From Anisus vortex (Eukaryota; Mollusca; Gastropoda; Planorbidae), in NCBI GenBank assembly GCA_949126835.1, contig OX421506.1, positions 25,381,301 through 25,445,300 of the forward strand: a DNA stretch of 64,000 nucleotides. Direction: 5' to 3'. The translations under genes were made by a program, and so were the position numbers. The notes below the pieces were generated by a model. The model did not search any database. It was not told the DNA's origin and saw only the letters and a program-made list of their open reading frames with translations. Below are positions 54,816 to 64,000 of this stretch, one piece after another (positions within the stretch are counted from its first letter, which is position 1; each line of letters begins with the position of its first letter).

Positions 54816-55568
54816 ATTACATTAAAAATAGTTTTTTATGCTCATCTTCTTTAATTAAACATAAATATACGCAATTCTAAAACCAATTTATTTGTATTAT
54901 TAATTTAATAAATATAAGAGACTTTTTTAATAGCACTATATTATGTAATTTCTGTAATTATTAATGTATAAAATATAAACTCCTTAAATGGACAGACAAT
55001 TAATGCAGGAAATGTTTATTTACTGTTTAAACTGTTTAAAGTAAACTATTTTAATCTATTTTACTGTTAAATTGTTTAAAGTAAACTATTTTAATCCTCT
55101 AATAAATAAATCTTGTAATGAATACCATAATGTTGGATTTATATAAAGAAATAATATTTAGTCAGTAATATTCGTTATCTTACAAAACATAACTGGTTTG
55201 GCATCACTATTGAATCAAATGTCTTGAAGTGTGGACACGTTTTTAAATAAAGGGAGATAAATAGCCCGTTTTATTTGAGCTAATATTTCTAATATGTTTC
55301 TATTTTTTATTAAAAAAAACAACAATAAATAGCTTACAATTTATAAATTTGAAATGATAAAACTGTAAAATAAAATATCTGAAAATTATATAAGTATTAT
55401 ATGAATGAAGAATGTAAATGTAATATTTTCAAACATTTCATTAACTACCTAATTCGTATGATTACAACTTATCTATTCCGCTAAACGATAGTGACATATG
55501 CATTCATGGAAATATAATCACGTTCAACTACTTTCCAGTTAAACTGTGACCAAAGTATAATACGTTTT

Positions 55569-55794
55569 CGCTTCGCGGCCCTTTGGCTAAGTTCGATCAC
55601 TCTGGCTTCCTCACACAATGTGTAGATCTTCTCCGCCTTGTGCGATTAGATTTTTCACAACTGTGTAGGAGGTCTGAGTTACCCCACCCCCCGAGCTACG
55701 GCTCTCATAACTATACGATGCCTAGAAGGCCCAAAGAAGGGGCAAGGAGATCAAACTCCGCCGCGCCTCCTACCGGAAATAAAAAAAATAAAAA
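55569..55794 (+). mobile_element. U2-snRNA-headed SINE-like retroposon
   Basis: It begins CGCTTCGCGGCCCTTTGGCT AAG, close to the U2 snRNA 5' end (CGCTTCTCGGCCTTTTGGCT AAG), then continues with unrelated sequence and ends in an A-rich tail (AAATAAAAAAAATAAAA). The direct repeat ATAATACGTTTT flanks it at 55557-55568 and 55795-55806, showing insertion by reverse transcription into the inner hAT element. The rest of U2 is absent, so it is not a U2 gene or a simple U2 pseudogene. A reading frame across it is spurious. Confidence 0.7.
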
Positions 55795-55954
55795 ATAATA
55801 CGTTTTTGCATGTGTTAGATCCTCATCTTCATTAACAAAGGATAATGTGGAGACATTATTTACCATTGAATGTGAAAATTTAGTAATAAATTATTGTATT
55901 TAATGTAAATGCAAATTTAAAAAATGATAATCACAAACTCGTTAATTTTGTATT

Positions 55955-56085
55955 AAATATCTTCTTCTTTCTTCTTCTATCCCATAACCCGAGCGAGGGT
56001 CGTTGGGGCACCATCTTTTGACAGTTGTATAATTTTACGCCATTTGTCTCGGTCCTGCGCTGGGAGTCTGCAAGAGACATTAAAT
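55955..56085 (+). repeat. LINE/SINE-type fragment with (CTT)n edge
   Basis: (TTCTTC)n leads into CCCATAACCCGAGCGAGGGT CG and CTCGGTCCTGCGCTGGGAGTC, wording that looks like the antisense 3' part of a LINE with a (GAA)n tail. I cannot name the family. Confidence 0.45.
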
Positions 56086-56929
56086 ATAAGACGCTTTAAT
56101 AATTTTCTCTAAAAATCTCCTTTGCTTTTGGCCTTTGTCTTGCTAAGGAGTTAAATTAATTGTCATATAAAAACTACTAAAAAATATATAATAGAGCAGG
56201 TTGACTTTTAGGCTGTCGGCACGCTGAATGATTTAGCAATCCTAGTTTGGCACACTGTTAGCAAAAGGTTGCCGACCCCTGATGTAAACTATAGACAGCA
56301 GAAACAGTAAGTCAGTAAGCATCTTTATTAATTTTTGAATATAATAGCCACGGGCGATTTACTTCCTCTCCATTTGCTAGTCGGCGTTTAAAGATTAAAC
56401 CATGACGCAGTAATCGAAAGTTTACCTGCTACTGACGATAGACTGCCTCTATGCTGAAAGGGTATAGATTACTATAGATCCGAGAGTTATCAATTCTTGT
56501 ACTCACGTAAAATCCTATATTCGACTCGAAATTATTCAACCTGTATAACTGTTAAAACCAGATGCCACTTTCATGAAGAATAATATTTGAACCCGAACTG
56601 ATCTGTGTTTAAAAAAAACGCCATCAGCAATTCTACATTGTGGATGTGTTATTTGTTTATGAGTAGAATGGCGCCCCTTAATGCTCAATGGGGGCGCTAA
56701 AATCATGCTTGCCAACTGGTTTGTAATAAAGATATTTGTGGGCTCCTAAATTCAATCATGCAAACGAATTCGGGATACATTAGCTTACATCAAAATAAAA
56801 TTAAATAATTAGTTTTAATACTCATTTTGGCGCCCCCTAACTTGGCGCCCGGGGACATATGTCCCCCCCCTGCCCCTCCCTAGATACGCCACTGCAAGTT
56901 TCTCCCGTAGCGGACAAGAGCAGAGAATG

Positions 56930-57060
56930 TTGTAACACGATGCAGTCCGAGTAGAGGGGCAGTGGTGTGTATCTACGAAGCTGGAGGTGTGGGGGCGAAA
57001 GAGGGCGAATGAGGATTGGTAGGTACATGTAGTCGCCCATTAAACAAAATGATAGAACAT
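56930..57060 (+). repeat. Tail of a SINE-family-2-like element
   Basis: GGTGTGGGGGCGAAAGAGGG and GTACATGTAGTCGCCCATTA match in order the 3' part of the element at 59876-60165 (TGTGTGGGGACGAAAGGGAG, TGTATGCAGTCGGCCATTAC). Confidence 0.55.
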
Positions 57061-57124
57061 ATATTATGCAAAAAGGTAAAAAGAAATCTAATTCATGATA
57101 CTTCTTATTATTAAAGAAATAGGG

Positions 57125-57990
57125 AATATGAGTATATATAGTCGTCATCATCTAACCCTTGACCATTGTGGTCTATAGGGGGAGTGAATGGATCCCTCAG
57201 CAGTCATTTTTCTCAATTTTTGCTTATCTTGATCCACTGTCAATAATTGAGCTATTTGCCGCTTTGTCCAATCCTTTGTATTGTAGAACCAGCATTTCCA
57301 CTGACGGCCTCTCCGACATACACCTTCTACAGAGCCTTGGATAATGGTTTCGGCAGTTTATTATGCCGCATCACATGACCTAACCATATCAGCTTGCGCC
57401 GCTTTATTGTTGCCATTATGGCAATTGATGATATTCGGTCCCAGACATACACATTATTCCTGCGTTCTAAGTAGGTGGTTGCAAGGATTTTTATCATTTA
57501 TTGCATTTATTTTCAAATGCCTGTAACTTCTTTTCAGTTGCTGATAGCAGTGTGCAAGTATTATATACGTACAGAACAATGGTTTTGACAAGGGCTCTGC
57601 AAAGTATGAGTTTTGTTGGGAGACTAATGATTTTGGTCGACCAGATTATGTTTAGTCTAGCCATTGCCGCAGTTCTGCCTCACAGCTTCCGTCTACGGAG
57701 ATAATGGGTCCTAGATATTTGAAATTAGTTACCTCTTCTAGTTGTTGTTGTTTCGATGTACCGGTAATGTTTGCACTTCTTGCATTTGTGGTGGTGATCA
57801 TTATTTTGCATTTTTCTGATCTTATTTCCATTCCGTATGCCCCTGCTTTATCTGCAAGCCTGTCTGTGAGCTCTTGTAGTTCTTTGTTGCTCCAGGCCAG
57901 TAAGTCGATACCATCAGAAAATCTTCGTTTGCATTGGGGTCTTGCACCAATGGAGATGGATGTGTGGTAGTCATCGAGTATTTATATATG
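57125..57990 (-). mobile_element. LINE reverse transcriptase C-terminal fragment, decayed
   Basis: The minus strand reads ELTDRLADKAGAYGMEIRSE then KCKIM, EVTNFKYLGPIISVDGSCE, KDWTKRQIAQLLTVDQDKQK and LRKMTAEGSIHSPPIDHN, with several stops and frame changes. It ends at 57125 with GACGACTAT/GATGATGAC. The same 3' end is at 28985-29150. 5'-truncated. Confidence 0.8.
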
Positions 57991-58599
57991 GTAACCCTAA
58001 CCCAAAAAAGAAAAAAGTATGAACATATAAGCACTTCGCGATGTGCCAATGTGGTACGATACCGACACATACGTATTCGACGTCGTTGTTGTCGTTTGTG
58101 CGTTTTAAAATCAATATGATAATAATGAGGTGAGTCATTGTAGAAATCACCATTTAATATAATCGATTATATATTTAGTTCATGCTGACTGGGTTACAAA
58201 ATATTTAAATTATCCCACAATCGCCCCCTAGGTTTCCCGTGGGCTGTTTCTAGTAAATAGAATAATATAATTATCAATTACGGTTCTAAAAAAAATAATA
58301 TTAAATGTGTTCCCTTTGAGTATATTAATTATTTATTTTTTAGGAAAACCAATAATCTATTTTTTGGTACGAAAAGTGTTTAAAGTATACAAAGAAAACA
58401 AATCTAAGCTTCCAATATATTCTGAATGAAAACGGCTTTTTCAATAATGGCTTTACGTTATATAATAATAATAGCATGCTGGTTTTCCCACTGGCATTAT
58501 TAACCAACTCTACATCACTGGAGTTAATATCATAAACTACAAGATCAAGAATCGGCAAGTGGACATGTCGACACAGTCAGGTTGCATCCAAGAAGTGTC

Positions 58600-58935
58600 C
58601 AGCTCTATATAGGTCATCAGATGAAACTGCGTGTTCGGAACGCACGCACCGACTTTTACAAATATATTTATTTTTGGTCAGTTATTAGACTGGAAAACAC
58701 ACTGGACCAAACCTCCAACACAGCCCCTCTGTCCCGGCTTTCAAATCATCGCTGAAGGGTTGAACTAAATACATCAAACGAAACTCCGTCGTCTGTTTAT
58801 AACTTTTTTGTTTGTATGTTATACAATATTATAAGTAGTTAATGCACATTTTTGAGAATTTAAAATCACCCTTCAATTGTGGACTTCTTTTAACGGTGTC
58901 TCCACGGTAGCCTACAATGTAGAAGAAGAATAATT
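58600..58935 (+). mobile_element. LINE 3' fragment, same family as 61050-61770
   Basis: FTNIFIFGQLLDWKTHWTKP can be read around 58650. The 3' part has CGAAACTCCGTCGTCTGTTTA, AATTGTGGACTTCTTTTAAC and GGTGTCTCCACGGTAGC and ends GAAGAAGAATAA, matching the end of the 61050-61770 copy. Confidence 0.68.
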
Positions 58936-58939
58936 AAAC

Positions 58940-59860
58940 TTTATGAAGCTTAACGAAGGATTTTAAGCTGAAAATTTCTCAGAACCTAGATTAGACATTA
59001 AAAAATAAAATATTAACACATACTCGTTTACAATCCAATTTTACTCAATGACCAAAAAAACCAAACAACAATACCCAATGAAATGTCCGCTTAAGCCAGT
59101 CCGTCTATTTCATTTTAGTTATCTCTGGTTGGCCATATTTGGCAGCTAAGAGCTAAGGCCGAGTAAACGATATTTCAACCAAATATTATCAATAAAATAA
59201 AATGTGCAAAACTAATTCTTACTTAAAAAACTTACCAAATTAAGTTTAGAAAAATATAACATGATCTACAAAACGACCTCTTTCAATATTAAACTTACTA
59301 AATCCTAAGAAAAAAAGGAACTAAACCAAAACTACCCTAAAAAAAATATTTGAAATAAGAAAAAGAAATCGACAAAACCTAAAATAAAATTAAATAATAT
59401 AGAAAAAAAAACATAAATGTTTCTTCTGCTTTTAATTCACTAGTAAAAACTGATTAAGAAAATTTAACAATACTACAAAGATGACTGCACGTCATAATGT
59501 TAAATGAAAGGAGGAATATATCCAATACAAATAGCTGCCCTATGTGATAGTTAAATCATAGCAACCATAAATTGCGTAAAAATAAAAATTTTCTACAGCC
59601 TTAAAATCATCAGAGGCAAATTAAAACAACAGTTTTTAAATACGAGCTTGTAGTAGGCCTAATGTAATTTGATATTTGACGATTTAATATGGCGCAACTT
59701 TTCCTCCTTTATAATTAATATTATGATTTTGTTAAGTTGCAATAATTTTTATTAAAACGTTAATTATAAAGTACAAGCTTCTTAGAACCTAAAGTTTGCA
59801 AAAGAGTTTGTTTTGTTAAAAATGACACAATAACAATTACCTTACATCGACGATGTCGAA
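58940..59860. other. AT-rich stretch, nothing recognised
   Basis: This is very A-rich. No exon, repeat border or RNA gene is visible. Confidence 0.4.
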
Positions 59861-59875
59861 TGAAAAGTTGATGTA

Positions 59876-60165
59876 TGAGAGGCCGGTTGGTTCTGCCAAC
59901 AAAACGTTCCTAGATCTGGCTCTGCCGTCGACCAATACTTGCCGCCCTGCAGGAGGACGCATTTATATTCTATCTAGAAGGAACGTCTGTTCACGTATAA
60001 GTCAAGTTATGACGAGTTGTCGTTTCGCGCTACTTTTAATTCAATCCTTTGTGGTAGAATCTGAATGGCTTGTATCTGGGAAACTAAATGTGTGGGGACG
60101 AAAGGGAGTGAAGGAGAAGTGATAGGTGTATGCAGTCGGCCATTACAAATAATAATATAAAATAT
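59876..60165 (+). mobile_element. SINE family 2, longest copy
   Basis: It runs from the GAGGCCGGTTGGTTC head through GCCGTCGACCAATACTTGCC and ATCTAGAAGGAACGTCTGTT to a tail GTGTGGGGACGAAAGGGAGT, GCAGTCGGCCATTAC and (AAT)n. It defines a full length of about 290 bp for the family. Confidence 0.72.
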
Positions 60166-60169
60166 ATTA

Positions 60170-61040
60170 TGCAAATCACTTTTTAAAAAAATATTTAAAT
60201 ATAGTACATGACATTAACTAATAAATAGCGATTATAAGTATATATAGTATACTTTTCTCTCTCAAATGAAAAAAAACACGTCATATCAGACATGTTTGCC
60301 TATCCATATATGGTTGGATATGATAATTAATGAGTCAACCATATGATTATACATACACACTTTTGACTACTACACGTTGATATGAATGTGCGGGCTGAGT
60401 TTCGGTTACAAACAGTGTTGCTTTTATGCATTAAAATTTGACTTTGAAAGCCTGTATTAGAAAAGAGTTATTAATCATAAAGCGTAATATTTAAGGTCAT
60501 CTGGTGGAACTTCATGTTTGGGCATATGTTTTCTTTCGTTTAAATTTTAATACATACGTGTGTGTATTAATAGAGTACTAGTTATATATTAAAGATTTGT
60601 GTGGAAAAAAACTAATAGTCCAATGCACGTGAACAAATCAATAGAGCCTGACGCATTTAGTTCATAGAAAATAGTCAATATAAATCTGGCGAAGTGCTTT
60701 CTTCCAATGTTGCAATATAAGACTTAGTATTGTTTTTTATATAAAATGTATAACTATTAGCAATAATCAATTTTAAAATGCACACAGTAGACAGCAACTC
60801 AAAACAATGGAGCACGGAAGCCAAATTAAATAAATTTAAAATTGAATAAGTGGCCATAAATAAATGTGGTGATGAGGGTAGAGATTAATGTTGTATTTTT
60901 TGTGAAATTGTTGTAATGACTCAAGCAAAGCAGAAGTTTCTAAATAAGATGTGTTTTATTTAACCTTATCCATACGTGTATGTATTCGACTATAAGTTGG
61001 GTCAAATTGACCCGTATACTTCTCATATTTCTTCTCTATT
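60170..61040. other. AT-rich stretch
   Basis: A perfect short palindrome GGGTCAAATTGACCC lies at about 61000, and a related GGGTCAATTAAACCC occurs at about 61809, one on each side of the LINE. They might be the ends of an old DNA transposon into which the LINE went. Otherwise nothing is recognised. Confidence 0.35.
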
Positions 61041-61049
61041 TCAAGAAAG

Positions 61050-61770
61050 AGGACCAGGATCCCCACCAGCTATGCCTTGTATGGTCACGCTCATGAGAGG
61101 GTATCAGAAGACAAGTATCTTGGAGTGAATATCACAGAAAATCTCCACTGGGGCACACAAGTCCAATCTATTGCTGCCAAAGCCAGTAGAGTCTGCGTCT
61201 TTGTTCATAGGAACCTCAAGGGATGCTCCTCAGGATCCAGACACAATGTTATAAAAGTTTAGTTCGACCCATCCTGGAGAACGCATCAACCGGGTGGGAC
61301 TCCCATTAACAACACCTGATATCCACGTTGGAGATGACCCACGTCGAGCGGCACGTCGTATCTTACAGAACTACGGCTTTAAAACAAGCGCCTCTGCTTT
61401 GGTGGCGAAACTACAAATTGAGGCCCTACAGCCAGGTCGCATACAAATGTGTCCCGCTCAACCCGAGGTCAACAGCTCAAACTGCATACCCCGCACGCCT
61501 GCACCGACGTCTACAAATATTCTTTTTTTTCCGTCAGCCATTAGACTGTGGGACACCCTGAACCAGGCCTCCATCACTGCCCTTATTGTGCCGGTTTTGA
61601 AATCTTCACTGTAGGGCTGGACTATATACCTCAAGTGAAACTCTGTCATCTGTAATTCTTGTTTGTGATGTTTTAAAATTTTAAAATTATTTTGTAGTTA
61701 AATTGTGGACTTTTTCCTCGGTCCTAACGGGGTCTCCATAATAATATAGAGACGAAGAAGACAAAAACAA
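61050..61770 (+). mobile_element. CR1/L2-like LINE 3' fragment, frame-broken
   Basis: The plus strand reads ERVSEDKYLGVNITENLHWG, SRVCVFVHRNLKGCSSG, then after frame changes DPRRAARRILQNYGFKTSAS and FFPSAIRLWDTLNQASI, stopping at 61614. KYLGV and FFP.AIRLW are the thumb and C-terminal signatures of CR1/L2-type proteins. The tail is GAGACGAAGAAGAC. 5'-truncated. Confidence 0.8.
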
Positions 61771-61828
61771 CTAACAACAACAACACAAAAACACAATACT
61801 ACCTAGGTGGGTCAATTAAACCCATTTT

Positions 61829-63271
61829 TACTCCCTTTATTTTAAGTTGCAATGTCTGCAATCGTCAATCGTCAATGCATGGTGCAAAAATTGGCTTCGA
61901 ATTTTCGACCACTTCCCGTGGTCCGATCGAGCTGAAATTTGGACAGCAGATTTGAAGCGCCTAACAATACATCGTATCAAATTTTCAGTTAAAACGACTT
62001 AATAATACTACACTTATGACAATATTCATTTCTTAAAAGGAAAGTATAAGAAATATTTTGATTTCGCGTTAAAAATGCCTGTGTAACTTTTAATACTTTT
62101 TTCGGCGCAAAGCTAGAAAAAAAATAAAATTATGCGCTCAGATTATTTTTAGAACAATTCATACGGAGTAAGGAGATATTTTTGAGATTTGCAACACAGA
62201 TATTTTTTCTGTACGTTTCATTTGCAGTAGTCAATCAATTATTTAATTACATGATGGTAAACTTAGTTTGCAAATAAAGGGAGTATGATAAAAACTGTGT
62301 TTTTATGGTTTTCTTGTTACTCCCTTTATTTTAAGTTGCAATGTCTGCAATCGTCCGTCAATTGTGGTGCAAAAATTGGCTTCGATTTTTCGACCACTTC
62401 CCGTAGTCCGATCGAGCTGAAATTTGGACAGCAAATTTGTGGCGCCTAACAATACATCCTATCAAATTTTCAGTTAAAACAACTTAATAATACTACACTT
62501 ATGACAATATTCATTTCTTAAAAGGAAAGTATAAGAAATATTTTGATTTCGCGTTAAAAATGCCTGTGAAACTGTTTATACTTTTTCGGCGCAAAGCCAG
62601 AAAAAAAAATTATGCGCTAAGATTATTTTTAGAACAATTCATACTGAGTATGGAGGTATTTTTGAGATTTGCGAAACAGATATTTTTTCTGTATTTTTCA
62701 ATTGCAGTAGTCTATCAATTATTTTATTACATGATGGTAAACTTAGTTTGCAAATAAAGGGAGTATAATAAAAACTTCGTTTTTATGGTTTTCTTGTTAC
62801 TCCCTTTATTTTAAGTTGCAACGTCTGCAATCGTCAATCGTGGTGCAAAAATTGGCTTCGATTTTTCGACCACTTTCCATGGTCCGATCGAGCTGAAATT
62901 TGGACAGCAAATTTGTGGCGCCTAACAATACATCCTACCAAATTTTCAGTTAAAACGACTTAATAATACTACACTTATGACAATATTCATTTCTTAAAAG
63001 TAAAGTATAAGAAAAATTTTGATTTCGCGTAAAAAATGCCTGTGCAACTTTTTATACTTTTTCGGCGCAAAGCTAGAAAAAAAAATATGCGCTAAGATTA
63101 TTTTTAGAACAATTCATACTGAGTAAGGATATATTTTTGAGATTTGCGACACAGATATTTTTCTGTACGTTTCATTTCCAGTAGTCAATCAATTATTTAA
63201 TTACATGATGGTAAACTTAGTTTGCAAATAAAGGGAGTATAATGAAAACTTCGTTTTTATGGTTTTCTTGT
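61829..63271. repeat. Three-unit tandem array (about 480 bp) of a TIR-bounded element
   Basis: The units are 61829-62285, 62318-62765 and 62798-63239, each starting TACTCCCTTTATTTTAAG and ending GCAAATAAAGGGAGTA, so each has terminal inverted repeats of about 14 bp. A 32-bp spacer (TGATAAAAACT...GGTTTTCTTGT) follows every unit, including the last. The start-to-start distances are 489 and 480. The units are highly similar, including ACCACTTCCCGTGGTCCGAT and GACAGCAAATTTGTGGCGCC. There is no protein-coding signal. Confidence 0.92.
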
Positions 63272-64000
63272 TAATAACATTAGCCAATCGCTTATTTATT
63301 AAAAAAGAGCTTTGTATTTAATGAGCCGTATTGCTGCTGAGAGTTAAAACCCTTGCCACTTTTACAAGTCAGTCAAATAGATAATGATTACAGCCTTATT
63401 TTTTAACAAATACATCAGTATAATGTTTGAAATTAAAATACTTTTTTTTATCAATTAAAGTTCCACAAAAATGCATGAATATAAGACCTTGTAAAACTTT
63501 TATCTATCAAACATCAAGAACACTAAAATGTTCATAATGTATCACTTTGTGTAAAGAAGACTATATTACGTTCTTTAGAAATATGCAAATAGGTATTGAG
63601 CACTTGGCACAATGGTGGGGTATTTTTTTTTTAACATTACCCGGGCATCCCCCACATTTACATTTAAAACTAACTACAACGTCTACAACATACCCTTTTT
63701 CTGAGCGTGTTTCTTGTACAAAATCTTGTCTATGAAAGATTTTATTTATATTGATTCACCTTTTATTTTATGCTTTTTTTCTGCTTGTACAAGACTTTTA
63801 CTCTCTAAATTGATGCATAATCGGTTGCAATTTTTAACCAGCCTGTCTGATGGGAATAGAGTCTAAAGTCTAAATCGTTAATAATAGATACGACGACTAG
63901 AATGTTGAAGAGTAACATTTTACTTTGTTCTTAGTATTAAGCTTAGTAGTCATGGACTGTGACTATGAAATGCATACAGTCAACACCAATCCTGGTATCA
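63272..64000. other. Right-edge stretch without a supported gene
   Basis: This is AT-rich. I see no repeat border and no exon that would extend the GIMAP gene upstream, though a non-coding first exon could be missed. Confidence 0.35.

Larger units (their letters stand above)
54081..56281 (+). mobile_element. Inner hAT element, 2.2 kb, with 8-bp target duplication
   Basis: It is flanked by ATGTAAAC (54073-54080 and 56282-56289). The ends are CAGGGCTCGCGAACC and GGTTGCCGACCCCTG, and both subterminal parts carry GGCACGC..GCC and TTTGGCACAC motifs. It encodes a decayed transposase (54255-54815). It sits wholly inside the outer hAT element. Confidence 0.9.
53734..56894. mobile_element. Outer hAT-type element, 3.2 kb, with 8-bp target duplication
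   Basis: It is flanked by CAAGTTTC (53726-53733 and 56895-56902). The inverted ends are CAGTGGCGTAGCTAGGG and CCCTAGATACGCCACTG. Near both ends GGCGCCCGGGGACAT recurs in relation to the termini. It contains an L2 fragment and a complete second hAT element. No transposase of its own is recognisable, so it was probably a non-autonomous element later enlarged by insertions. Confidence 0.9.

Noticed and set aside
55583..55798. A 71-codon protein
   Set aside because: It spans the U2-headed retroposon and ends in its A-rich tail; no independent coding evidence.
62560..62757. A small basic/hydrophobic protein
   Set aside because: It lies inside the tandem array unit and is not open in the other two units.
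1..64000. CRISPR array, bacterial operon or prophage
   Set aside because: No regularly spaced short repeats with unique spacers and no bacterial gene signatures. The tandem repeats seen (15648, 44550, 61829) are contiguous eukaryotic repeats.

Overview
The window is nuclear DNA of an animal, most likely a gastropod mollusc. The base composition is AT-rich, the genes are split by introns with clean GT/AG borders, and there is a dense mix of non-LTR, Gypsy-type LTR, hAT and Tigger-like elements and tRNA-headed SINEs. A GIMAP/AIG1-type GTPase with a long coiled-coil tail, of the kind expanded in snails and bivalves, points the same way. The species assignment is inference. There is no bacterial gene, operon, CRISPR array or ribosomal RNA gene.

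Two host genes can be built, both on the minus strand. (1) Positions 2792-9314 hold six clearly phased exons, plus two tentative small ones, of a helical protein whose first two exons read like a CARD/death-fold domain. Its 3' end lies beyond the left edge. (2) Positions 27313-50277 hold a four-exon GIMAP-family GTPase (about 518 residues). Its three short 5' exons at 50155-50277, 47554-47593 and 45680-45809 join in phase to the large GTPase plus coiled-coil exon at 27313-28623. Its 17-kb third intron is filled mostly by retrotransposons.

Most of the rest is mobile DNA, often nested. Positions 1-2610 are a broken RTE-like LINE. Positions 9559-12099 are a LINE with an inverted 5' segment and a 13-bp target duplication. 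Positions 17470-18930, 19425-19975, 24680-25800 and several shorter stretches are LINE pieces. Positions 29911-36314 are a young, complete LTR element (1405-bp LTRs, AATAC duplication) whose single 842-codon frame is a mosaic carrying two protease domains. Positions 37354-45432 are a second, decayed LTR element nested in a solo LTR. In both LTR elements the integrase comes before the reverse transcriptase, the order of Gmr1-like Ty3/Gypsy elements. Positions 53734-56894 are a hAT element that contains a second hAT element, which in turn contains a U2-snRNA-headed retroposon; all three keep target duplications. Positions 61829-63271 are a three-unit, roughly 480-bp tandem array in which each unit has terminal inverted repeats.

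The remaining stretches (about 12.1-15.0, 20.0-22.3, 25.8-27.3, 42.5-44.5, 51.2-52.5, 58.9-59.9 and 63.3-64 kb) are AT-rich and show no gene I can support.
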